The notes under the pieces were generated by a model. That model had not been told where the DNA came from. It saw only the letters and a program-made list of their open reading frames with translations, and ran no database searches. The translations under genes and the position numbers were made by a program. DNA of 64,000 nt. It comes from an uncultured Clostridia bacterium. GTDB lineage: Bacteria; Bacillota; Clostridia; UBA1381. The first letter of the stretch is position 1. Each line of letters begins with the position of its first letter. Shown piece after piece: positions 1-8,853 of this stretch. The stretch is taken from positions 1 through 64,000 of the forward strand of contig CANQQW010000002.1 of assembly GCA_947626075.1 (NCBI GenBank), given 5' to 3'.

Positions 1-231
1 ACGGGCGACCGCAAGGGTCGCCCCTACGGGAACGGGACGTCGAGGGCGCCGTCCCCTACGATATCGTTGACATCGGGTTGTCGGGGACGGGCGACCGCAA
101 GGGTCGCCCCTACGGGAACGGGACGTCGAGGGCGCCGTCCCCTACGATATCGTTGACATCGGGCTGTCGGGGACGGGCGACCGCAAGGGTCGCCCCTACG
201 GGAACGGGACGTCGAGGGCGCCGTCCCCTAC
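1..231. repeat. 86-bp tandem palindromic repeat array (2.7 copies)
   Basis: Three copies begin at 1, 87 and 173 with an exact 86-bp period. The third stops after about 59 bp, and the array probably continues left of the window. Each copy starts with a hairpin (GGGCGACC, loop GCAAG, GGTCGCCC) followed by CCTACGGG, then a second GC-rich part containing GAGGGCGCCGTCCCCTACG. Only one base differs between copies 1 and 2 near the junction (gggttg versus gggctg). The array lies just downstream of glmU. It resembles the intergenic palindromic repeats common in gut Clostridia and shows no coding potential. It could fold in the 3' end of the glmU transcript, but there is no U tract to mark it as a classical terminator. 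Confidence 0.9.
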
Positions 232-259
232 GTCCACGCCGCAAAATCACAATTTATAA

Positions 260-1624
260 TTACTCCCCGCGTTTATCTTTCCAGGTGTTTTTATTTACCT
301 GGCGCTGTCTTGCTATTGCGAGGGCGTTATCGGGAATGTCGTCGGTAATCGTCGAGCCGGCGGCGATATACGCGCCGTCGCCGACGCTGACTGGCGAAAC
401 GAGGTTGGTGTTGCAGCCTATGAAGCAGTCGTCGCCTATCGTCGTGCGGAATTTCTTTTTACCGTCGTAATTGCACGTAACCGTGCCGCAGCCGAAGTTT
501 ACGCGCTCGCCCACGTCGCTGTCGCCTATATAGGTGAGGTGCGATATTTTTGTGCCGCTGCCTATGGTAGAGTTCTTGACCTCGACAAAATCGCCGACCT
601 TTACGTTGTCGCCTATGACGCAGTTCGGGCGCACGTATGCGAACGGTCCTACGTTTGTGTTTTTGCCTATTTTTGAATTTAAAATCACGGAGCTTAAAAT
701 ATGCGCTCCGTCGCATATCTCGGAATTGTCCACGGTCGTCGTGCCGCCTATGTAACAGCCCTCGCCTATCACAGTGCCGTTCTTTATCGTCACGTTTCCG
801 TCTATCTCGGTGTCCGCGCCTATCGTCACGCCGTCCTCAATGCACACGCTGTCAATGTCGCGTATCGTCACGCCTGCGCGCATATGCTTTTCGTTTATAC
901 GGCGGCGCATTATTTTTTCAGCCTCGTAAAGCTGCACTCTGTCGTTTATGCCGCGTATCTCGTCGTTATCGGCTATGGCGTACCCGCCGACCTTTTCGCC
1001 CGCCGCGAGTAGGATCTCGAGCGTGTCGGTGAGGTAATACTCGCCCTGAGCGTTGTTCGGCGTGAGCTTTGTGAGCGCGTACGCAAGCGACTGCGCGTCA
1101 AACACGTACATGCCGGAGTTTACCTCGTTTATCTTCTTTTCCTCGTCTGTCGCGTCCTTTTGCTCGACGATTTTTTTAACGCCGCCGTCTGCGCCGCGCA
1201 CTATTCTGCCGTAGCCCGCCGCGTCGGGGAGTATGGCTGTTATGACGGTAGCCTTGTTGCCGCTCATTCTGTGGTACTCCACCGCGTCCTTTATCGCGCC
1301 GGCTGTTACAAGCGGAGTGTCGCCGTTTAAAATCACGATTTCACCGTCCGCGCTTTTTATAAAGTCCATCGCCTGCATTACGGCGTGACCCGTGCCTTTC
1401 TGCTCCGCCTGAAGCGTGTATTCGCACGCGCCGCCAAGCGTTTCCTTTACCATGTCGGCGCAGTGTCCGACAACGGCGCACACCTTGTCCGCGCCCGCCG
1501 CCTTTGACGCGTCTATTACACACATCGCAAGCGGCTTGCCGCATACGGTGTGTATTACTTTCGGGCGGCTCGATTTCATTCTCGTACCCATGCCCGCAGC
1601 CAAAATCAATGCTAAAAAGCTCAT
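260..1624 (-). CDS. glmU: Bifunctional UDP-GlcNAc pyrophosphorylase / glucosamine-1-phosphate acetyltransferase
   Basis: GlmU makes UDP-N-acetylglucosamine for peptidoglycan: it acetylates glucosamine-1-phosphate and then uridylylates it in the cytoplasm. The N-terminal half carries the nucleotidyltransferase signature LAAGMGTRMKSSRPK near residues 7-21. The C-terminal half is a left-handed beta-helix of hexapeptide repeats with the acetyltransferase motifs SHLTYIGDS (catalytic His) and CNYDGKKK. The 454-residue length is normal for the family. The start is supported by AAGGAGG a few bases upstream. It is the last gene of the minus-strand operon that begins at rimP, 11 bp after ribF, so it is probably co-transcribed with translation genes. 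The 86-bp repeat array follows it. Confidence 0.97.
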   Translation of the reverse strand: MSFLALILAAGMGTRMKSSRPKVIHTVCGKPLAMCVIDASKAAGADKVCAVVGHCADMVKETLGGACEYTLQAEQKGTGHAVMQAMDFIKSADGEIVILNGDTPLVTAGAIKDAVEYHRMSGNKATVITAILPDAAGYGRIVRGADGGVKKIVEQKDATDEEKKINEVNSGMYVFDAQSLAYALTKLTPNNAQGEYYLTDTLEILLAAGEKVGGYAIADNDEIRGINDRVQLYEAEKIMRRRINEKHMRAGVTIRDIDSVCIEDGVTIGADTEIDGNVTIKNGTVIGEGCYIGGTTTVDNSEICDGAHILSSVILNSKIGKNTNVGPFAYVRPNCVIGDNVKVGDFVEVKNSTIGSGTKISHLTYIGDSDVGERVNFGCGTVTCNYDGKKKFRTTIGDDCFIGCNTNLVSPVSVGDGAYIAAGSTITDDIPDNALAIARQRQVNKNTWKDKRGE

Positions 1625-1635
1625 GTTTATCCTCC

Positions 1636-2538
1636 TTACAGTACCATGTTCCTTACAATTTCCGTATCCTTTTTTATCTGCTCCGCAAGCCGGTCAGCGC
1701 CGTCAAATTTAATGTCGCCTCGCAGACGCTTCGCGAAGCTGACGCGTATGTACTTGCCGTAAAGATTTTCCCCAAAATCTATTATATGGTCCTCAACTGT
1801 CAGTTTTTTAGCGTCAAATGTAAGGTTTTTGCCGACATTTATAACGCTTTTTAAGCGTTTGCCGTCAACGTAAGTGACGCCCGCGTACACTCCCTCTTTG
1901 GGGAGCGCCATGTTGACGTCGTAGTCCACATTGGCGGTCGGGAAGCCTATTTTTGTGCCGTTTTGCAAGCCCTTTACGACTATGCCCTCTATGCAGTAGC
2001 GTCTGCCGAGAAACCGCTCCGCTTCCTCCATGTTTCCGTCTTTTATAGCCGCGCGTATATATGTGCTTGAAACAATTCTTCCGTCTACTTTAATGGCATC
2101 GGTAACAAGTACTTTAAAACCGTATCGCTCGCCGAGCGCTTTAAGTGTTTCAACTCCGCCGGACGCTTTGTAGCCGAAAGTGTAATCGTAGCCGCAGCAG
2201 ACCGCCTTTACATGGAGCGTGTTCACGAGGTACAGCGCGAACTCGTCCGGCGAAAGCTGCATAAATTCCCGGTCGAAGCGGCGCATAAACACAAAGTCTG
2301 GCTTTTCGCGTCCCAAAAGCTCTATTTTCGCTTCGTTCGGCGTTATAAGCTCAATACCGCCCTGCATAACGCCGCGCGTGTTTTCGTCGAACAGCAGCAC
2401 TCCGCTTTTTAAGCCGTGTTCCTCGGCGTATTTTATGCCGCTGCGTATTATCGTCATGTGGGCGACATGGAGCCCGTCAAAATTTCCGAGCGCCACTACC
2501 GTACCGTCATAAGGCACAGAAACGCGCAGTATCTCCAT
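1636..2538 (-). CDS. ribF: Bifunctional riboflavin kinase / FMN adenylyltransferase
   Basis: RibF converts riboflavin to FMN and then FAD. The N-terminal adenylyltransferase domain shows ALGNFDGLHVAHM, matching the GxFDGxHxGH nucleotide-binding motif except that Ala replaces Gly before the second His. The C-terminal flavokinase domain (about residues 180-300) shows GFPTANVDYD, the conserved PTAN loop. The 300-residue length is usual. AAAGGAGGG lies just upstream of the ATG. It sits between truB and glmU on the minus strand, the common truB-ribF pairing. No FMN riboswitch is visible in the 19-bp gap to truB, so expression probably follows the operon rather than flavin levels. Confidence 0.96.
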   Translation of the reverse strand: MEILRVSVPYDGTVVALGNFDGLHVAHMTIIRSGIKYAEEHGLKSGVLLFDENTRGVMQGGIELITPNEAKIELLGREKPDFVFMRRFDREFMQLSPDEFALYLVNTLHVKAVCCGYDYTFGYKASGGVETLKALGERYGFKVLVTDAIKVDGRIVSSTYIRAAIKDGNMEEAERFLGRRYCIEGIVVKGLQNGTKIGFPTANVDYDVNMALPKEGVYAGVTYVDGKRLKSVINVGKNLTFDAKKLTVEDHIIDFGENLYGKYIRVSFAKRLRGDIKFDGADRLAEQIKKDTEIVRNMVL

Positions 2539-2557
2539 TGTCAGCCCTCCTTTTGTC

Positions 2558-3427
2558 TTAACTCCAAAATGACTTTTCGAGCGTGAGCCGTCCGTCCGTG
2601 ATTTTTGACACGCACAAAAACGCCCCGTCCTTGTCGTAGACGCGGTAGCGTTCGTTTTCCGCGCCCTTGTATGTCATGCGCACGCCGTTCGTTACGCTTT
2701 TTTTCTGTTTTTCGTTGAGAGTTATGCGCGGCAGGTCGTTAAACAGTCTGTCCACGGGTATGACGGCATCTTCAAGCCCGCCGTCGGCGCGAAGCGTTTC
2801 AAGCTGCGCCTCGGTATAACTTTCATCTATCGAGAACATACCGCTTTTTATTCGTCTAAGCTCGCTCATATACGCGAGCGCGCCCAATTTTTCGCCTATG
2901 TCCGCGCAAAGCGTCCTTATGTAAACGCCCTTTGAGCAGCTTACGTCTATACGCACGCGCGGCAAGTCAATTTCAATTATGTCTATCGAATATATATTAA
3001 CTTTTCTCGGCGCGCGCTCGACTTCTATGCCCTGTCTCGCAAACTCGTACAATTTTTTGCCGTTCCGTTTCAGCGCTGAGTACATCGGCGGTACCTGTTC
3101 GATTTCGCCAACAAAGCTCATAACCGCCTCTCTGATTTCGTCCTCGGAGCAGCGCACATCTCTTTCCTCGGTAACCTTTCCCTGCGCGTCCTGAGTGTCG
3201 GTGCTTTTACCGAGCGTAAACTCTGCAATATAGCGTTTGTCGGAAAGAGTAAGCATATCCGCCGCTTTAGCCGCGCTGCCTATGCATATGGGCAGAACGC
3301 CCGTCGCCATTGGGTCGAGAGTGCCGGTGTGACCGACCTTTTTCACGCCCGTAAGACGGCGCACCGCGTATACCATATCGTGCGACGTTTTACCTTTCGG
3401 TTTATCGATTACGATTATTCCGTTCAT
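2558..3427 (-). CDS. truB: tRNA pseudouridine(55) synthase TruB
   Basis: TruB isomerises U55 in the T-loop of tRNAs. The protein begins MNGIIVIDKPKGKTSHD, and the catalytic Asp is in HTGTLDPMATGVLP near residue 40. The later block SCSKGVYIRTLCADIG is also typical. The ORF track starts nine codons earlier; I chose the internal ATG at 3427 because the family starts there, AGAGGAAACGGT precedes it, and it overlaps the nrnA stop as ATGA, which indicates translational coupling. The C-terminal part resembles a small PUA-like domain. About 289 residues, normal length. Confidence 0.95.
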   Translation of the reverse strand: MNGIIVIDKPKGKTSHDMVYAVRRLTGVKKVGHTGTLDPMATGVLPICIGSAAKAADMLTLSDKRYIAEFTLGKSTDTQDAQGKVTEERDVRCSEDEIREAVMSFVGEIEQVPPMYSALKRNGKKLYEFARQGIEVERAPRKVNIYSIDIIEIDLPRVRIDVSCSKGVYIRTLCADIGEKLGALAYMSELRRIKSGMFSIDESYTEAQLETLRADGGLEDAVIPVDRLFNDLPRITLNEKQKKSVTNGVRMTYKGAENERYRVYDKDGAFLCVSKITDGRLTLEKSFWS

Positions 3428-4383
3428 ACCGTTTCCTCTAACGCTTTTTTGCAAGCCGCTATCACCGCTTTTTCCGTCCCCTCGGCATCGTCCGAATATA
3501 TAGTCGCGCCCGACGCTCTCACGTGTCCGCCGCCGCCGAATTGCATAGCGACCTTTGCCACGTCCGCGCCGCCGTTGGAACGGAAATTGGCTCTGAAGCC
3601 GCCGTCGACACGCTTTATGCAGACGGCTATTTCACAGCCTTCAACGCGTCTTGGAATGTCCACAAGGTTCGGAATATCCTCTTTCTGTATGCCGTACTTT
3701 TCTCCCAGCTTCTCATCGGTCGACACGAGAGAAATTTTACCGTCCTCAAAAAGCCTTATGCCGCTCATAATCTCGGCGCGAAGCTTTATCGAGTTCAAAG
3801 ACTCGCAGTCAAACAGTCTGCGCGTCACCTCGGCATGGTCAAAATCGTACTCCAACAGTTTTGCCGCCGTGCGCATGGTCTTTGGCGTGGTGTTACTGTA
3901 CTTGTAGCAGCCGGTATCGGAAGTTATAGCCGTGTAAAGATAGCGCGCTATGTCGTTATCAAGCTCCACTCCCATTTTTTCAAACAGGTCGAACAGTATT
4001 TCGCCCGTTGCCGCAGCTGTTCCGTCCACATAGTTTACATCCGCAAATCTTGTGTTTGTCATGTGGTGGTCTATATTTACGGAGTTTCCTATCTTGTCAA
4101 ACATTTCCGCGCGCTCGGTTATGCGTCCCAAATCACCGCAGTCAAGGCATACGCAGAGGTCGTGGTCATACTCCGTTCCGCTGCGGTACGAAACGTAATC
4201 CGTGCCTATGAAATTCAGTTTGGACTCTACCTTACCGCTTACATAAACCGTGGCTTTTTTGCCCATTTTCCTAAGTACAGCCGCAAAAGCGAAGCACGAG
4301 GCGAGCGCGTCCGAGTCCTCGTTTACATGAGGAAATACGGCAACAGACCTTGCCTCCATTATTTTGTCAATAACCTCCCGCAT
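3424..4383 (-). CDS. nrnA: DHH-family phosphoesterase, NrnA type (nanoRNase / pAp phosphatase)
   Basis: NrnA-type enzymes degrade oligoribonucleotides of two to five residues and dephosphorylate 3'-phosphoadenosine 5'-phosphate. The DHH domain shows HVNEDSDALAS near residue 20, DCGD near 98 and DHHMTN near 124. The C-terminal DHHA1 substrate-binding motif is GGGGHVRASG. Ser replaces the usual Gly in the first motif (DSDAL rather than DGDAL). The metal-binding Asp and His residues are present. It lies between rbfA and truB, the normal Clostridia order, and overlaps truB by 4 bp. A cytoplasmic role in finishing mRNA decay fits this operon. Confidence 0.92.
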   Translation of the reverse strand: MREVIDKIMEARSVAVFPHVNEDSDALASCFAFAAVLRKMGKKATVYVSGKVESKLNFIGTDYVSYRSGTEYDHDLCVCLDCGDLGRITERAEMFDKIGNSVNIDHHMTNTRFADVNYVDGTAAATGEILFDLFEKMGVELDNDIARYLYTAITSDTGCYKYSNTTPKTMRTAAKLLEYDFDHAEVTRRLFDCESLNSIKLRAEIMSGIRLFEDGKISLVSTDEKLGEKYGIQKEDIPNLVDIPRRVEGCEIAVCIKRVDGGFRANFRSNGGADVAKVAMQFGGGGHVRASGATIYSDDAEGTEKAVIAACKKALEETV

Positions 4384-4413
4384 ATGAGCCTCCCGTTTTC
4401 GTATATTTTTTGT

Positions 4414-4749
4414 TTACTTATTCAGGTCGTTGAGCAGTTTTTCTATACGCGCGCCGTGTTCTATCGAGCTGTCAAGCTCGAATATAAACTCCGGCGTGTA
4501 CCTCAAATCCACTCTCTTACCCATTTCGCGCCGTATATAGCCCGACGCGTTCTTTAAGCCTTCCATAGCCTTTTTCTTTGTTTCCTCGTCTCCCATTACG
4601 GAGATGTAGGCTTTCGCGTAGCGCAGGTCGCTCGTGACGCTGACCTTTACCACGCTCGTCATTAATGGTATGCGCGAGTCTTTTAGGCTACGTATGATGT
4701 TAGCCAGTTCGCGCATTACCTCACCGTTGATTTTGTCTATTCTTGCCAT
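4414..4749 (-). CDS. rbfA: 30S ribosome-binding factor RbfA
   Basis: RbfA is a small KH-like protein that helps mature the 5' end of 16S rRNA and the 30S subunit. The sequence MARIDKINGEVMRELANII followed by RIPLMTSVVKVSVTSDLRYAKAYISV is characteristic. At 111 residues it has normal length. It sits 30 bp before nrnA in the rimP-nusA-infB operon. Its upstream region is unusual: about 270 bp of palindromic repeats separate it from infB, and the sequence before its ATG (AGCAGGTAAACAAAT) is only a modest ribosome binding site. Confidence 0.95.
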   Translation of the reverse strand: MARIDKINGEVMRELANIIRSLKDSRIPLMTSVVKVSVTSDLRYAKAYISVMGDEETKKKAMEGLKNASGYIRREMGKRVDLRYTPEFIFELDSSIEHGARIEKLLNDLNK

Positions 4750-4834
4750 ATTTGTTTACCTGCTATTAGATTATATTTGCGGGCGGCCGATGACCGCCCC
4801 TACGTGGTGTGGTTGGTTTCGCGGGCGACCGCAA

Positions 4835-4893
4835 GTGAACAACACGCATAGCGTGTTGTAGGCGTGTTGCGCAGCAACAAACGCCGTAGAAAA
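4835..4893. repeat. Double-hairpin insert, copy 1 (inside a palindromic repeat)
   Basis: The insert begins GTGAACAACACGC and holds hairpin CAACACGC-ATA-GCGTGTTG, then GTAGGCG, hairpin TGTTGC-GCA-GCAACA, and ends ACGCCGTAGAAAA. It splits the loop of a GGGCGACC/GGGTCGCCC hairpin. Intact copies of that hairpin without the insert occur at 2, 88 and 174 in this window, so both filled and empty sites are visible. Confidence 0.75.
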
Positions 4894-4947
4894 GGGTCGC
4901 CCCTACGGTGCCGTTACATTCAGGTCGTCGGGGGACGGGCTGTCGAG

Positions 4948-5000
4948 GTGAACCACACGCATGCGTGTGGTAGGCATAGAGCTTTGCTCGTATGCCGTAG
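4948..5000. repeat. Double-hairpin insert, copy 2
   Basis: The insert begins GTGAACCACACGC, folds as CACACGC/GCGTGTG, then GTAGGCATA, GAGC-TTT-GCTC, TATGCCGTAG. The layout is the same as copy 1, but the stem sequences differ while pairing is kept. It is inserted in a different host stem (GGGCTG / CAGCCCCTACGG). I do not recognise a named element family. Confidence 0.7.
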
Positions 5001-5021
5001 CAATGCGCCAGCCCCTACGGG

Positions 5022-7505
5022 TTACCGTTCTATTTCCTCCATGACGAAGCACTCGATGGTGTCGCCCTCCTTAACGTCGTTGAAGTTCGCGATACCGAGA
5101 CCGCACTCAAAGTTCTCGTTTACCTCTCTCGCGTCGTCCTTAAATCTCTTTAACGAGTCGATCTTGCCCTCGTGTATGATAATACCGTCGCGCACTACGC
5201 GTATATCCGCGTTGCGGCGGATAATGCCCTGCGTAACGTAGCAGCCGGCGATCGTGCCGACGCCCGATACCTTAAATGTCTGGCGTACCTCTGCGTAACC
5301 GAGTACGACCTCCTTAAATTCGGGATCGAGCATACCTTTCATCGCGGCTTCGATTTCCTCTATCGCCTGGTAGATTACGCGGTAAAGTCTGATGTCTACC
5401 TCCTGCTGCTCCGCCGAAGCAAGCGCACCCGCGTCGGGACGCACGTTAAAGCCGACGATTATCGCGTTCGACGCGTTCGCGAGCATTACGTCGGACTCGT
5501 TTACAGCGCCGACGCCGCCGTGTATCACCTTTACTCTTACCTCTTCGTTCGACAGCTTTTCAAGGCTCTGCTTAACCGCCTCGACGCTGCCCTGAACGTC
5601 AGCCTTGACGATGATGTCAAGCTCCTTCATGTTGCCCTCGTCTATCTGGCTGAACAAATTGTCGAGCGATACCTTAACAACCTGGTTAAATTCCGTCTCT
5701 TTCATTTCCTGACGGCGCTGCTCCGCTACGGCGCGGGCAAGCTTTTCGTCGTTTACGACAACGAACGTGTCGCCGCCCGACGGCGCTTCGTTAAGACCCA
5801 AAAGCTCCACGGGAGTTGACGGCGCCGCCGTCTTTACGCGTCTGCCCTTGTCGTTTACCATGGCGCGTATACGTCCGACTGCCGTTCCGGCAATCACGAA
5901 GTCGCCGACCTTAAGAGTACCGTTCTGCACGAGCACAGTCGCGACAGGTCCGCGTCCCTTGTCTATCTGCGCTTCTATGACCGTACCCTGAGCGTCGCGG
6001 TTCGGGTTCGCCTTAAGCTCCTGCATATCGGCTACGAGCAGTACCATTTCGAGAAGTCCGTCTATGTTTATGCGCTTTTTCGCCGATATTTCAACGCATA
6101 CCGTGTCGCCGCCCCATTCCTCGGGAACAAGTTCGTACTCGACAAGCGACTGACGCACTCTGTCGGGATTCGCGCCTTCCTTGTCTATCTTGTTTATCGC
6201 CACGACTATCTGCACTCCGGCAGCTTTCGCGTGGTTAATAGCCTCTATCGTCTGCGGCATTATGCCGTCGTCGGCGGCGACAACGAGTATCGCAACGTCC
6301 GTTACCTGCGCGCCGCGCGCTCTCATCGTCGTAAACGCTTCGTGTCCCGGCGTGTCGAGGAATGTTATTACGCGGTCGTTTAATTTAACGCTGTACGCGC
6401 CTATGTGCTGTGTTATGCCGCCCGCCTCGCCTTCAATTACGTTGGTGTGGCGTATAGCGTCAAGCAGCGAGGTCTTGCCGTGGTCTACGTGTCCCATGAC
6501 AACGACTACCGGCGGACGCGTTACAAGCTCGTCTTCGGTGTCCTCGTGGGTCGTAAGCTCCGCGAGCATATCCTCCTTTGTGACTATGACCTCCTGCTTT
6601 ACCTCGATACCGAAATCCATACCGACAAGCGCGGCTGTCTCGTAGTCTACCGACTGGTTCTGCGTCGCCATTATGCCGAGCATCATCAGCTTCTTTACGA
6701 CCTCCGCGGACGTTTTGCCCATGCGTGACGCAAGCTCGCCTACGGGAATTGTCTCGCCCACTTCTATCTCGGTTATTACCTTTGCGGGAATGACTTTCTT
6801 TTCCCTGCGCGCTTCCTTTTCGCGGCGGTTCTTGCCTCCGCGCTTATTATTCTTGACTTTACCGCCTTTTTTATCCATCTTCATATGGTCGGGTACCATA
6901 TTTTCTATTCTTTCCCTTGATTCTATTGTATCAAGCTCTACGATGGACTGGCGCGTGTCTACATGGCGCTTTCTTTCCTCGGTCTTTACAACGTATTCTT
7001 CGTCGGTATTTGTGCGATCGACGCCGCTCAAGTCGATTTTCTGCCCTGACTGCTTTTTCGCAACTTTCTTGTGTTTCTCGTGTCTCGGCTTTTCCGCAGC
7101 CTTTTCGGCAGGCTTAGCCTTATCCGCTTTCGCGGCGGGTTTCTTCACGCTTTGTTCTTTTTTCTCAGTCTTTTCGACAGGCTCCGTCTCGTCCCGAGCC
7201 GGTTTTTCCTTTGTCTCTTCATCCTTGGATTTGGTTAATGCCTCCTGTGCGGCTTTGGCGGCGGCTTCCTCCTTTTCGCGCTGCTCGCGTAATTCCAGCG
7301 CCGCGGCGCGCTCCTTGATAATCTCCGCTTCGTCAAGCTCGTTAGCCTGCGTATATATGTCAATGATAAGTCCGGCTGTTTCTTCGTTTATGACGCTTGC
7401 CGCGCTTTTAAGCTCTATTCCGAAATCGGCGAGCCTGGATATTACGTCCTTATTAGTAATCTTCAGTTTCTTTGAAATTTCTCCAAGTTTTAACGTTTCT
7501 GCCAT
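5022..7505 (-). CDS. infB: Translation initiation factor IF-2
   Basis: IF-2 is the GTPase that brings initiator tRNA to the 30S subunit and promotes subunit joining. The N-terminus has an IF2_N helix bundle ([18 protein letters not shown]), then a long Lys/Glu/Ala-rich linker (about residues 80-240), a second IF2_N segment, and the G domain with [20 protein letters not shown] and NKID. The C-terminal initiator-tRNA-binding domains follow. The 827-residue length is typical for Clostridia. AAAGGGG lies upstream of the ATG. It follows rnpM by 16 bp; the ribosomal-like ylxQ gene often found between them is missing here. Confidence 0.98.
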   Translation of the reverse strand: MAETLKLGEISKKLKITNKDVISRLADFGIELKSAASVINEETAGLIIDIYTQANELDEAEIIKERAAALELREQREKEEAAAKAAQEALTKSKDEETKEKPARDETEPVEKTEKKEQSVKKPAAKADKAKPAEKAAEKPRHEKHKKVAKKQSGQKIDLSGVDRTNTDEEYVVKTEERKRHVDTRQSIVELDTIESRERIENMVPDHMKMDKKGGKVKNNKRGGKNRREKEARREKKVIPAKVITEIEVGETIPVGELASRMGKTSAEVVKKLMMLGIMATQNQSVDYETAALVGMDFGIEVKQEVIVTKEDMLAELTTHEDTEDELVTRPPVVVVMGHVDHGKTSLLDAIRHTNVIEGEAGGITQHIGAYSVKLNDRVITFLDTPGHEAFTTMRARGAQVTDVAILVVAADDGIMPQTIEAINHAKAAGVQIVVAINKIDKEGANPDRVRQSLVEYELVPEEWGGDTVCVEISAKKRINIDGLLEMVLLVADMQELKANPNRDAQGTVIEAQIDKGRGPVATVLVQNGTLKVGDFVIAGTAVGRIRAMVNDKGRRVKTAAPSTPVELLGLNEAPSGGDTFVVVNDEKLARAVAEQRRQEMKETEFNQVVKVSLDNLFSQIDEGNMKELDIIVKADVQGSVEAVKQSLEKLSNEEVRVKVIHGGVGAVNESDVMLANASNAIIVGFNVRPDAGALASAEQQEVDIRLYRVIYQAIEEIEAAMKGMLDPEFKEVVLGYAEVRQTFKVSGVGTIAGCYVTQGIIRRNADIRVVRDGIIIHEGKIDSLKRFKDDAREVNENFECGLGIANFNDVKEGDTIECFVMEEIER

Positions 7506-7521
7506 ATTCGCATCCCCTTTC

Positions 7522-7782
7522 TTATTTCTCCCGCATACTTTCTATCATTTCGTAAAGCTCTTTCGGGACAGAACGCTTTAAATGACGCTCTATTCCCCTC
7601 TTTTTTCGTACAGCGTTTATGCAGTCCGCGTTTTTGCATATATAAGCACCGCGTCCGAAAAGCTTCTTTTCCGTGTCGGCTTTAATTTCTTCGGTGCCGT
7701 TTTCCCTGACTATTCTTATAAGCTCGTTTTGCGGGTACATCCTTCTGCATACGATACACATTCTTTCAGGTATGTGTTTCAT
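7522..7782 (-). CDS. rnpM: YlxR family RNase P modulator RnpM
   Basis: This 86-residue protein has the YlxR (DUF448) signature: [19 protein letters not shown] at the start and GRGAYICKN in the middle, with paired cysteines. In Bacillus subtilis YlxR was shown to bind the RNase P RNA and modulate its activity, and was renamed RnpM. It lies between nusA and infB, its conserved place. The missing ylxQ partner downstream is a local peculiarity. Confidence 0.92.
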   Translation of the reverse strand: MKHIPERMCIVCRRMYPQNELIRIVRENGTEEIKADTEKKLFGRGAYICKNADCINAVRKKRGIERHLKRSVPKELYEMIESMREK

Positions 7783-7803
7783 TCAACATTTCCCCTCGAT
7801 AAA

Positions 7804-8835
7804 TCAGTTTTTCATGTCGGGCTTTATATCTATCTTCCAGCCCGTCAGTCTCGCCGCGAGGCGCACATTCTGTCCCGACTTACCTATGGCGAGTGAAAGC
7901 TGATGCTCCGGCACTACTACGCTCGCGCTTTTTTCCTCATCGTTTATTTCCGTTGAGATAACCTGCGCGGGGCTGAGACTTGCCGCTATATATTCCGCGG
8001 GGTCTTCGCTCCACTTTACTATGTCTATTTTCTCGTCCCTAAGCTCGTCTCCTATGTTCTGGACTCTAAGTCCCTTGGGTCCGATACACGCGCCCTGCGC
8101 GTCGATATCGGGATTGTTCGAGTAAACGGCTATCTTAGTCCTGCTGCCCGCTTCACGCGCTATGTTCTTTATCTCTACTATTCCATCGCCTATTTCGGGA
8201 ACCTCCGTTTCAAACAGCTTCTTTACAAGTCCGGGATGCGTTCTCGAAACAAGCATCTGCGTGCCGCGCGTACCGCTTCTTACCTCGTTCACGTAGCAGC
8301 GCAGCGTCTGTCCGACCTCGTAGTGTTCACCCGGCGGCTGCTCCTTTTCGGGGAGTATCGCCTCGATCTTGCCTATGTCGATAAATACCGTGCCGCGCTC
8401 TATTCTTTCAACGCGTCCCGATATTATGTCGTTTGTTTTTTCCGTAAATTCGCTGTATATTATTCCGCGCTCCGCTTCTCTTATTCTCTGCATTACAACC
8501 TGCTTCGCCGTCATGGCGCTTATTCTGCCGAAGTTTTTCGGAGTAACCTCCATATTTACTATGTCTCCTATTTCAAACGCGGCGTTTATTCTGTGCGCGT
8601 CCTCAAGTGAAATTTCCTCCTGCTCGTCCGAAACAAGATCCACAACGCTTTTCTGCGCGTATACCTTTACCGTACCCTTATTTCGGTCAATCTGCACTTC
8701 TACGTTCTGCGCCGAATTAAAGTTCTTTTTGTACGCCGCGACGAGCGCCGCTTCAAGCGCTTCTATGAGCACATCGGGGCTTATTCCCTTTTCCTCGCAA
8801 ATTTCCGTTAAGACCTCTAATAATCCCTTTTCCAT
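7804..8835 (-). CDS. nusA: Transcription termination/antitermination factor NusA
   Basis: NusA binds RNA polymerase and nascent RNA to control pausing, termination and antitermination. The order is an N-terminal polymerase-binding domain (EVLTEICEEKGISPDVLIEA), an S1 domain around residues 135-200 and two KH domains, seen at ACIGPKGLRVQNIGDEL and AIGKSGQNVRLAARLTGWK. The 343-residue length is the short form usual in Firmicutes, without the C-terminal acidic repeats of Proteobacteria. It lies between rimP and rnpM. Because NusA acts on hairpins, the hairpin leader before rimP (9356-9379) could allow autoregulation. Confidence 0.97.
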   Translation of the reverse strand: MEKGLLEVLTEICEEKGISPDVLIEALEAALVAAYKKNFNSAQNVEVQIDRNKGTVKVYAQKSVVDLVSDEQEEISLEDAHRINAAFEIGDIVNMEVTPKNFGRISAMTAKQVVMQRIREAERGIIYSEFTEKTNDIISGRVERIERGTVFIDIGKIEAILPEKEQPPGEHYEVGQTLRCYVNEVRSGTRGTQMLVSRTHPGLVKKLFETEVPEIGDGIVEIKNIAREAGSRTKIAVYSNNPDIDAQGACIGPKGLRVQNIGDELRDEKIDIVKWSEDPAEYIAASLSPAQVISTEINDEEKSASVVVPEHQLSLAIGKSGQNVRLAARLTGWKIDIKPDMKN

Positions 8836-8853
8836 TTTTCTTTATCTTCCTCT

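Larger units (their letters stand above)
4781..5020. repeat. Cluster of palindromic repeats with two inserted double-hairpin units
   Basis: The gap between infB and rbfA holds three hairpin units ending in CCCCTACG, the same family as the array at 1-231. The first (4781-4804) is a simple stem. In the second, GGGCGACCGCAA (4823-4834) and GGGTCGCCCCTACGG (4894 on) are the two halves of the unit seen intact at position 87, separated by 59 bp. In the third, a GGGCTG / CAGCCC stem is separated by a similar insert (4948-5000). Both inserts start GTGAAC, fold into two adjacent hairpins joined by GTAGGC, and end GCCGTAG. These sit inside an essential operon and would be transcribed into its mRNA. Confidence 0.85.

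Noticed and set aside
1-231. Regular repeats as a CRISPR array
   Set aside because: The 86-bp units are head-to-tail identical, with no unique spacers between short repeats.
78-470. Plus-strand 130-aa ORF
   Set aside because: It runs through the tandem repeats and the antisense of glmU and shows no protein family.
3523-4557. Plus-strand 344-aa ORF
   Set aside because: It is antisense to nrnA and rbfA; the minus-strand genes have clear motifs.
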